Shown piece by piece: positions 55,801 to 62,552 of a DNA stretch of 64,000 nucleotides; positions within the stretch are counted from its first letter, which is position 1; the number at the start of each line of letters is the position of its first letter. The stretch covers positions 124,001 to 188,000 of the forward strand of contig JAHEXY010000009.1 of assembly GCA_023251875.1 (NCBI GenBank), given 5' to 3'. This stretch comes from Bacteroidota bacterium. GTDB lineage: Bacteria; Bacteroidota; Bacteroidia; JAHEXY01. The translations under genes were made by a program, and so were the position numbers. The notes beneath the pieces were generated by a model, which saw only the letters and a program-made list of their open reading frames with translations, searched no databases and was not told where the DNA came from.

Positions 55801-58229
55801 TAAGTATTTATGACGAAGAAGTAACTAGTTTGTATTATATCAGCAGCAGTAGTAAATTGGAGCAACACTATATACAAAATCGTATCAGTTATGCCTATTC
55901 AGATCCTGATGGCACAAATGCTAATGGAGATGAAATATATACGTATTACAGTTATGATCCGGATGGTAATGTTGAATGGATGTTGCAAAGCATACCGGGC
56001 ATGAACAAAAAATATATTGAATATGAATACGACCTTATTGCTAATAAAGTAACCAAAGTGAGTTATAATTCAGGTATGAATGATCAGTTTTTTTATAAAT
56101 ACAATTACGATTCAGATTATAGAATTAAAAGTGTACAAACTTCTAAAGATGATTATTTATGGGATACAGATGCAGAATATATTTATTATGCTTATGGGCC
56201 ATTAAAACGTATGAGCATAGGAGAAGATCACATCCAAGGTTTAGATTATGTATATACCATTAATGGTTGGTTAAAAGCAATCAATCATCAAGCATTAAAT
56301 TCTACTTATGATCCGGGAGGAGATGGAGGTAAAACATCAAGTACTGCTAAAGATGTATTTGGTATGAGCCTTGGTTATTTTGATGGCGACTTTAAACGTA
56401 AATACACAAGTGGAACCACTACTTATTCTCCATTTAATTCTGATTACTATACAGAATTTGGTAGTGCATCTTCTTACTATAACACAGGAACCTATCAACA
56501 CGATTGGAACACATCACAAGGTGCAGCCAATGAAAAAAATGGAACTGCAGTTTCCAATAGCAAAGTTAATTATCGACCACTGTATAATGGCTCTATAACC
56601 AATTTTACCTATCAACAAACTAAAGTTACCGGAACAGCAACTACACCTGCTTTAGATAGCAAACCATTATGCTTTATGTACAATTATGATGAACTATACA
56701 GATTAACACAAGCTAATTTCGATTACTATAATTCTACCAATTGGTATAGAAATACAATTGCAAGTTCTGCTACTTATAATGGATTTAAATCAAGCTATTC
56801 TTACGATTTAAATGGAAATATTACAGGCCTCAATCGCTATAATTATAGCGGCACTCAGTTTGATGCATTAACTTATAATTACACAAGCGGAACCAATCAA
56901 TTAAGTTATGTTGATGATACTAAATCAGCCAGTTTGTTAACAACAGATATTGACGACCAATCGGCAAAAAATTATACTTATGATGAGATTGGAGAATTAA
57001 TTACCGATAGCAAAGAAACCATTAGTGATATAGACTGGACTGTTTTAGGAAAAGTATCGAAGGTTACTTATACAAGTGGAAAGAATATTAGATTTAGTTA
57101 TGATGCTGAAGGCAATAGGGTATGTAAAAAAGTATATACAAGTAGTACAGATGCAATACCGGATGTGAGTAATTATGTTTATGATGCCAATAGAAGAGTA
57201 ATGGGCATCTATGAAAATACCAGTGCAACTTCTACTGATTATGATTTATCAGAAATGCCTTTATATACAAGTAAACGAATAGGTATGTATAAACCCAACA
57301 GCAAAGTTGATGATGAAGTTGTATATACTGATGCGGGAAGCTATACAAGAGTTGTAGGGGAAAAGCGATATGAAATTACCGACTATTTAGGTAATGTGAG
57401 AGAAGTTGTAAATGATATTAAAGAGCCTGTAAGTGGAGGTGGTTATACAGCAAAGGTAGTAGTATCTAATGATTATTATCCTTATGGTATGATGTTGCCA
57501 AATAGAAATGAAGGAGAAAGTTCTTACCGTTATGGATACGAAGGTAAAGAACATGATGATGAAATTAAAACCAATGCAAATTCGTATGATTTTGATGCGA
57601 GGTTTTATGATCCACGATTAGGAAGATGGTTGAGTAGAGATCCTAAAGACAGCTTGTTTCCTTCAATGTCGCCTTATAATGCATTTAACGATAATCCTCT
57701 TTTCTATATTGATCCAACAGGAGAAGCTGCTATTGCAGGATCTCAACTTAAAGAAGCTGCCGCTGCTAAAACAGATGTTCAAAAAGGAACAAGAGCATTA
57801 TTTGCATTAACGGCAACGTTACAACCCGGTGATGAGTTAAGTGGAGCAGAGTTAGTAAGTGCATTACCGCCAGATTTTAGATCAGGAAGCCCTGGTACCT
57901 ATGCTCAATTAAAAAGAGTTAAATCAATTTCAAATAATGATGGGGTAATAACTGTAGTCACCACAGATGAAAAGCCATTGACATTTGGTAGTGATGAAGG
58001 TGGCTATATTATAGTAAGTAGTGGAGCTACCTTTAAGGTGAGTGCTACATCGAGTAGTGTTTCAATGTCATCAGTATCGGGCATTCTTCTATCAAGTGAT
58101 AAAGAAGGCAGTTGGGGCAGTAGTACAGCAATGACAGCTGCTGTTGTTAAAAAAACAGGAGACTCTCATTTAAGCGGAAAGTTAAAAGATGTTGATGTTA
58201 ATTTTGGAGATACGGTTTTAGGTCCTTAA
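49896..58229 (+). CDS. RHS repeat-associated core protein with unrecognised C-terminal tail (2777 aa)
   Basis: It has a signal peptide, MKVFIQIIFCICLHTCYSVFG, after a short MNNNKK leader. Residues ~20-450 are Ser/Thr-rich beta sequence. YD-repeats occupy roughly 1840-2500 (YDVSGNLIKVV, YNSLGQCTYETTPDGGEKELWYN, YSYDLNGNITGLNRY). The RHS-associated core is at ~2545-2608: YRYGYEGKEHDDE, YDFDARFYDPRLGRWLSRDP, SPYNAFNDNPLFYIDPTGE. The DPTG boundary is where polymorphic toxins change abruptly. The final ~169 residues (from AIAGSQLKEAAAAKTDVQKGT) match no toxin fold I know. No immunity gene follows on the same strand. Confidence 0.87.
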   Translation: MNNNKKMKVFIQIIFCICLHTCYSVFGQTITIPSTTVTNTGSACLGSVSYTTSTGSGNPTTNNNSGMSAITMSTEADNATSGWTAMTISGTSSTANKWSSTTGTIPFPFYFYGEMVTGFKVAYNGLLTFNTSTTTNPPTGNNAAFPSTSLPDKTIGYWDYYWACGTNDKVYYKITGSSPNMQLWIKWYAVDMGSTSTTTSKSTDNYFAFVLEETSNNIYFVDMTKNSTKALTASLGIQYNSTYYSNYASSLALSSTSSTTNKYYKFAYNETSISYSSSLSYTYSQLPSSGAYLELPQEECVTSTLNSAYLDVLVDLGSDFALGDAITNTTSLLVTLTGYSTSSCTAVFTGSQTITMNSANNEVEKLTRINLDPYSSSVDYDDLDYIKVTVARNTADASPTSLRVQAWVETDFSYNALSGDYDDASMINLTSATQSHNEVTFSWTSECEMNNHYQLQVLRIYNLSTTNNDQYYVYNNDIDWDKALSIEVEDATTATLYMGEGTGYYAWRVRPIGNKYDNGIGDSRNWGVWSDHQLVDPVDDGSSLDFIDDEYPEIGYYEENSTSGLPDYVFYFTHTEEDKNWIYNRQFSECNSIGEKINYASGLNQIKQSQQKLSEQDSILVNEKAYDYCDRPAIQSLTAPYKNNYLTYVEKVLQDKDGNIYGPEDFDSEDKTKFDDDIADVPIWENPLKMYGPISDYYSDANSDLRIPNAGNFPYARTLYHQDGRVKKQSLYGDEHRMGLYDTTYIKGGMQRTVRTYYSAVADSELLKVFGNETPHDTNVYKIIRVDPNEIPTVEYKTIDGKTIATAFVNTGSHPLLTDITSNPTVLTTKEIQGNSYPDPNTVVREQSIAFVEPTTQIDLDYFFNINEFRGECLNYCSTCDYKVYIYIIREETDEYKYLDSIIVGANSCGGNVTETYSPSTIMLSDPGVYRFGRKITVNNKKEGEQTYADYHADSIGTAMDSTVLTRFDQFKAYLNGDNGDEPDLDALNEYLDELAGISTSVGSGISLGSGGIIGSGSGTSGIGSNLTVSKTLSFFNSSSDDDVTVTYDEDKDEYTISTSCCSATIPKVTCDEDLCDDLWVLESPGAGQPLVEGQTYVSSPNEWQQTLIDDNGGYYDFESLLYASDVADDNNLEHLSQFFYDQYGKPIYPYNVKAEATIDISTNNQNCYADGDEELIWFYDGSDIPSFSFNLIDGGSTLMSVVNLSPITVGCNVDMTGSGKNGSHGESQCGTGGNSLNRYSVTLSDYADKLADYLREMLSTYGYSVESKSVGTSADPEYRITLTNYYSGDVVPSFDHTISISNKNYINADVTEQVTNIETGDYTYGDGALNLMLNHMIFEKTDPYSCTDILTAMEQFIDDWSALYATKGAPDYIGTNFLDYFLELCGGKQLSGFSNYEYGTESTGISGTNYNKSIDGTSYGYLEYAYRSSKFDYEVGMETGLELSTTQENCLNMYGASLTKEIKNWSNPEDDGNDSAAWNTTSCGSAAWWSGSSGIADERDEALQCKVWEQLYVCLQTQIESEQTIIKVSDCDDPSADPTSCQTALQALAIDKIQGIATMRDASIRNRISEKVSLTDETSIGIASDAVIDAVTSKYIQTSLLKTSNRTTLFTNIDNLKKIVYGDIDVRNYTGVSAVASGYVKINAFSTTKASFVAACLNDSLTAYSSKGKTPSKSTLESWLTNIGTKFSISTTSTKTSTFTLLSVLVTPASTASFIASSAGIIKYKSSSTATAASYFTFSGNNTTYTIPAMEYKVGDRISLSDIARLRGLSAHDCNQDNIDYLLYKLDAELSNCRQDEIDSVLSHYQSACTVPSEIEDSMTIRYGVDYVNFTLFYYDVSGNLIKVVPPKGVDMVLDANGDGKLDSKPSRENDKNHTYLTQYKYNSLGQCTYETTPDGGEKELWYNSVGQLRFSQNAKQKAEGNYAYLKYDDLGRLIETGLSTKDVSSQGFSDEGDDQDYPTTGLSDRVVSIYDEEVTSLYYISSSSKLEQHYIQNRISYAYSDPDGTNANGDEIYTYYSYDPDGNVEWMLQSIPGMNKKYIEYEYDLIANKVTKVSYNSGMNDQFFYKYNYDSDYRIKSVQTSKDDYLWDTDAEYIYYAYGPLKRMSIGEDHIQGLDYVYTINGWLKAINHQALNSTYDPGGDGGKTSSTAKDVFGMSLGYFDGDFKRKYTSGTTTYSPFNSDYYTEFGSASSYYNTGTYQHDWNTSQGAANEKNGTAVSNSKVNYRPLYNGSITNFTYQQTKVTGTATTPALDSKPLCFMYNYDELYRLTQANFDYYNSTNWYRNTIASSATYNGFKSSYSYDLNGNITGLNRYNYSGTQFDALTYNYTSGTNQLSYVDDTKSASLLTTDIDDQSAKNYTYDEIGELITDSKETISDIDWTVLGKVSKVTYTSGKNIRFSYDAEGNRVCKKVYTSSTDAIPDVSNYVYDANRRVMGIYENTSATSTDYDLSEMPLYTSKRIGMYKPNSKVDDEVVYTDAGSYTRVVGEKRYEITDYLGNVREVVNDIKEPVSGGGYTAKVVVSNDYYPYGMMLPNRNEGESSYRYGYEGKEHDDEIKTNANSYDFDARFYDPRLGRWLSRDPKDSLFPSMSPYNAFNDNPLFYIDPTGEAAIAGSQLKEAAAAKTDVQKGTRALFALTATLQPGDELSGAELVSALPPDFRSGSPGTYAQLKRVKSISNNDGVITVVTTDEKPLTFGSDEGGYIIVSSGATFKVSATSSSVSMSSVSGILLSSDKEGSWGSSTAMTAAVVKKTGDSHLSGKLKDVDVNFGDTVLGP

Positions 58230-58269
58230 TATTATTTAAAACGATTTCCAAAAATTATTGATAAAACTC

Positions 58270-58433
58270 CTAATCCATCATTGTGGCTTCAATATCTTTA
58301 GTGTAAAATGGCCTTCAATTAAATTGGAATAATAACTATTCATAGGCTCAATTAACTTAGCAATGGCTAAGCGTGTATTGGCACTTAATACGCCTGCTAA
58401 TTTTGATGATTTTTTTATCAGTTCTGTAGCCAA
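58270..58433 (-). pseudogene. Fic-family protein, N-terminal remnant with frameshift
   Basis: On the minus strand, a frame from the TTG at 58433 reads ATELIKKSSKLAGVLSANTRLAIAKLIEPMNSYYSNLIEGH, the pre-catalytic helices of many bacterial Fic proteins. It then goes out of frame. Shifting by one base restores TKDIEATMMD, the expected continuation (family pattern EGHxT.P.DIE.AM). A TAG follows, and the rest, including the HPFx(D/E)GNGR catalytic loop, is absent. It is therefore a truncated, frameshifted fragment between the RHS gene and the FG-GAP gene. The plus-strand 51-codon frame over the same bases is judged a shadow. Confidence 0.7.
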
Positions 58434-58594
58434 TTATTATACAAATTTTGCGGAATATAAATATAGAAAGCAAAACATTCAATATGTTGAAATTAAATAT
58501 ATTACAAAAATTAAATAAGGTTGTTAAGATGTTTTATGCGGAATATATTGCGGAATACAAATTCGTAAAAGATGAACGCTATTTTTAAATTGAA

Positions 58595-61500
58595 TTAATG
58601 CTCTATATTTATTTGAGAACTTAATACCTTATCTGAAGTTTGCACCTTCAACAAATAAATACCATTGGATAATTTATCTGTTTCTATTTGATATTTCCCC
58701 TGATTGATTATACTACTGTAAACCAAATTACCAACACAATTATACAATTGCAGATTTTGTATTTGTTCATGGTTATTTACTTCAACATTTAAAATATTAT
58801 TGACAGGATTAGGAAACGCAAGCAAATTATTTTCCGATTTAGTGGTTTCATTAATTGAAGATGTGTTTTCTACAGTAACAGATAAAGTAACAGAACATCC
58901 ATTAGCATCGGTAACTATTACTGTATATATACCGGCATTGATGCTATATAAATCTTCCTTATCATCATTATCTCCTACACCATCATTATCCCAATCATAT
59001 TGATATGGAGATTGGCCTCCACTTACAGTTAAATTTATGGAACCATTATTGCCCTGAGATGCATTTTTAACATATTTAGTTAAAGTAGGCGGTATATTAA
59101 CCTGAATAGTAATTTGAGAACTATCTTGGCAGCCTTTTGTGTCAGTGCCTACAACAGTATATGCGGTTGTAGTGGTTGGAATAAAAAATAAACTATCAAT
59201 AACCCCATTATCCCAATTATAAGATTCCATACCTGTACCATATAATAAAACCGAATCTCCTTTACAAATAGCCGATGAGCTTGAATATGCACTTAAAGTA
59301 TCATGAGAAATAACAGTAATTAGAATTTGGTTAGTGTCGCTACATCCGTTAACATCGGTTCCTGTTACTTGATAAATAGCTGTGCTTTGAGGAATAAATG
59401 CAATACTATCACTGATATTATTTGTCCAGCAATATTTATTGGCCCCAGAACCATATAAAACAACTTGAGCTCCTTCACAAACAGTAGAAACACTTGTATT
59501 AGCAATTACAATAGGAGATATAAGAGAATCTACTTTAATAGTTATTTGAGAGGTGTCTTTACAGCCATTACCACTTTCCCCAATTAATTGAAATGTTGTA
59601 GTACTATCGATAGTAAAAGGTATATCATTTTTTATCTCAGGAGTCCAACTATAATTATAAGCACCTTCTCCACTTAGTGTAATTAGCATATCCTTGCAAA
59701 TCAAAGAAGTGTTAGTTGATTTAATACTTATATTGTTAAAGATGGCTTCATTTCGATAAAAATGAATATCATAATCTGCAAGTTGCCCGTTTTTACCGGT
59801 AAAAATATCAATATCTCCATCACCGTCAATATCCACAAATTCTGCCACGCCTTCTGTTTCCGTAATTTCTCTAAGAGGATTAATACTATCATCTTGTAAA
59901 ATGAAAATAGGATTTGTATTGGTTCCGGTATTTTCAAAGAAATTTATATTTCCATCATATTCACCAATAAAGGCATCCTTATCTCCATCATCATCGATAT
60001 CAAAAAATTTAGGAGTACTTTCATAACCTACCGAAATGCTATTAAAGAGATTTAATGTGCTAGTTTGCTCTATAAATGAAGGAGCGTTTTTTGTTCCAGT
60101 ATTTTTAAAAAATCGTATAAGTCCATAATAATTTCCAAAAAATGCATCCATATCACCGTCATCATCTATATCTACAAATGTTGGCTTACCTTCAGTTATG
60201 TAACCAACATTATCAAAAGGATTTAGGCTATCAACATGCAATATAAAAATAGGATTTTGAGAGGAACCTTCGTTTCGAAGATAATAAACGGGCCCATATC
60301 CTCCACACATAAAAAAATCATAATCGCTATCATTATCAATATCTACCAATGATCCATACCCACTAAACCAAATTGCTTTAAATGGATCAAGACTATCACT
60401 CTGCAGTTGAAAGATAGGATTTGTTTTACTACCTGTATTTTTATAATAGTTTAACGCCTCAAGATTAGCTTTATGTCCAGACATCACAGCATCCAAATCA
60501 CCATCATTATCCAAATCTGCAAATAATGGATTATTACCTGAAATGTTCGAGCCAAGTGGATTTAAAACATTATCCGCATTTATAAAACTAGGACTTTTAT
60601 TAGTTCCAATATTAACAAGGTAATTTAAGTAGTTATTTCCTTCTGCAATAAATATGTCCCAGTCTCCATCATTATCCAAATCTGTAAATGATGGAAAGCT
60701 ATACTCTCCATAATCAAGTCCATATAAAGGATTGATACTATCGTTATGTAAAACAAAACTTGGGATAGAAGAAGTGCCAATATTTTCAAAATAGTAAACA
60801 TTACCCCAAGATTCACCAACAAATGCATCTTGGTCTCCGTCATCATCAATATCAATAAATGAAGGGGTTAAACTATTTCCGATTGTTATACTATCAAAAG
60901 GATTGGTAGTTCCAGTTTTAGAAACAAAAACAGGAGTACTTTGATTTCCTGTATTTTCATAAAATTCTATTCCATTTAAATATGTACCAATAAAAGCATC
61001 TAAATCACTATCGTTATCAATGTCTACAAAAGATAAATAACACTCAGTTCCAATAGTAATACCATTGAATAGATTTGAACTATTATTTTGTAGAGTAAAT
61101 TTAGCAACATTTAGAGTTCCTTCATTTTTAAAATATTTAATGTTTCCATAATAACCTGCAAAAGCATCCATATCCCCATCATTGTCTATATCAACAAATG
61201 ACAATGAATTTGATACTCCAGTTAAAAATGTTTGATAAAAAGGATTTTGATCATCACTTTGCAGTATAAAATTGGGGACTGAAGGAGTGCCTTCATTTTT
61301 ATAATATCTAATATTACCAGCTGTATTTTTAAAACAATCTAGGTCTCCATCATTATCTATATCTACAAATGTTGAAAAAGACACATAGAAATCTTTTGTA
61401 AAAGGGTTTGAACAATTGTTCTGTTGAAAAAAAGAAGGCGAATTTTTGTCTCCAATATTTTCATAATAATTAATAATACCATCGTTTCCTCCTGCAAATG

Positions 61501-62392
61501 CATCTGGGTCACCATCATTATCAATATCAATAAAAGTTAATGCGCTATACGTTCCATTATTAATATTATTAAACGGGTTTAAATAATTTTGTTGAAGCGT
61601 AAAAACGGGAGAGCTTTTAGTGCCTATATTTTTGTAATAGTAAATGACTCCACCGTAATTTCCAATAAATGCATCAAAGTCTCCGTCATTATCAATATCC
61701 ACAAAAGTAGGAAAGCTATTAAAAGTACTAACATCTACTCCATTGAGAGGGTTATTTGCTCCTTTTTGGCATGAAAATATAGGGTTATTTATTGTTCCAA
61801 TATTTTTAAAAAAATTAATTGTTCCATTGTAATTTCCTACAAACAGATCGTAATCGTTATCATTATCTATATCAACAAAATATGGAGAAGCTGAGTTGCT
61901 GCCAACATATGTATTTAAACTATCCATTGGATTTAAACTATCTGCTTGTAGTTTGAAATAAGGGATGGTATTGCTACCAATATTCTTATAATAATATATT
62001 CCAAAAACAAACAAACTAAACAAATCTTTATCTCCATCACCATCTATGTCAACAAAAAATGGAGAAGAGTACCCCCCATTCAATTGAATCGTATCTAATG
62101 GATTTAATGAACCGCTTTCATAATTGAAAGAAAAATGATTTTTATCTCCTTTGTTTTCGTAAAATGAAATTTTCCCGGTTTCTGTTCCAACAAACATGTC
62201 AAAATCACCATCATTATCTACATCAAAAAATGTTGGTTTCAACAAAGTTAAAGCCAAAGATGGAGGAGTACTTATTATTGATTTTTCATTAGGTCGCACT
62301 AAAAACATTTCTCCGCATTGACAAAACACGTTTGTATTTTGTATTATTATAAAAAATACAATCCAATTTAATTTGTAGATATATGCTTTCAT
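58595..62392 (-). CDS. FG-GAP/VCBS repeat surface protein with T9SS sorting domain (1265 aa)
   Basis: It has a signal peptide ending NTNVFCQ. Fifteen FG-GAP/VCBS-type units of about 60 residues follow, each with a calcium loop like FVDIDNDGDFDAFIG and a strand such as YYKNIGTKSSPVFTLQ. They should form beta-propellers. Then come three Ig-like repeats with paired cysteines (CEGAQVVLYGSGANKYCW ... VTGTDVNGCSDTNQI), one SprB-type repeat (GSINLTVSGGQSPYQYDWDNDG ... AGIYTVIVTDANGC), and a T9SS type A end (AFPNPVNNILNVEV ... LSNGIYLLKVQ). It is likely a large adhesin or extracellular scaffold. No enzyme domain is visible. Confidence 0.85.
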   Translation of the reverse strand: MKAYIYKLNWIVFFIIIQNTNVFCQCGEMFLVRPNEKSIISTPPSLALTLLKPTFFDVDNDGDFDMFVGTETGKISFYENKGDKNHFSFNYESGSLNPLDTIQLNGGYSSPFFVDIDGDGDKDLFSLFVFGIYYYKNIGSNTIPYFKLQADSLNPMDSLNTYVGSNSASPYFVDIDNDNDYDLFVGNYNGTINFFKNIGTINNPIFSCQKGANNPLNGVDVSTFNSFPTFVDIDNDGDFDAFIGNYGGVIYYYKNIGTKSSPVFTLQQNYLNPFNNINNGTYSALTFIDIDNDGDPDAFAGGNDGIINYYENIGDKNSPSFFQQNNCSNPFTKDFYVSFSTFVDIDNDGDLDCFKNTAGNIRYYKNEGTPSVPNFILQSDDQNPFYQTFLTGVSNSLSFVDIDNDGDMDAFAGYYGNIKYFKNEGTLNVAKFTLQNNSSNLFNGITIGTECYLSFVDIDNDSDLDAFIGTYLNGIEFYENTGNQSTPVFVSKTGTTNPFDSITIGNSLTPSFIDIDDDGDQDAFVGESWGNVYYFENIGTSSIPSFVLHNDSINPLYGLDYGEYSFPSFTDLDNDGDWDIFIAEGNNYLNYLVNIGTNKSPSFINADNVLNPLGSNISGNNPLFADLDNDGDLDAVMSGHKANLEALNYYKNTGSKTNPIFQLQSDSLDPFKAIWFSGYGSLVDIDNDSDYDFFMCGGYGPVYYLRNEGSSQNPIFILHVDSLNPFDNVGYITEGKPTFVDIDDDGDMDAFFGNYYGLIRFFKNTGTKNAPSFIEQTSTLNLFNSISVGYESTPKFFDIDDDGDKDAFIGEYDGNINFFENTGTNTNPIFILQDDSINPLREITETEGVAEFVDIDGDGDIDIFTGKNGQLADYDIHFYRNEAIFNNISIKSTNTSLICKDMLITLSGEGAYNYSWTPEIKNDIPFTIDSTTTFQLIGESGNGCKDTSQITIKVDSLISPIVIANTSVSTVCEGAQVVLYGSGANKYCWTNNISDSIAFIPQSTAIYQVTGTDVNGCSDTNQILITVISHDTLSAYSSSSAICKGDSVLLYGTGMESYNWDNGVIDSLFFIPTTTTAYTVVGTDTKGCQDSSQITIQVNIPPTLTKYVKNASQGNNGSINLTVSGGQSPYQYDWDNDGVGDNDDKEDLYSINAGIYTVIVTDANGCSVTLSVTVENTSSINETTKSENNLLAFPNPVNNILNVEVNNHEQIQNLQLYNCVGNLVYSSIINQGKYQIETDKLSNGIYLLKVQTSDKVLSSQINIEH

Positions 62393-62552
62393 TGCTTGAA
62401 TAAGTTAAAAGGGGCTTAATTTAGAACACAGCCAAATTTAAGATTCCAACTCATTCAATCAAAATTACTAACGTTTATCTTTAGTGGTTTTTCCTTAAAC
62501 CAAAAACAATCCTTATTTTAGCTCCCCCAAAATAAACATCATAAAAATATCT

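Noticed and set aside
58363..58518. Plus-strand 51-codon open frame after the RHS gene (MAKRVLALNTPANFDDFF...), considered as an immunity gene
   Set aside because: The opposite strand of the same bases gives a clear Fic-like sequence, and the plus-strand frame has no recognisable family or convincing ribosome-binding site.
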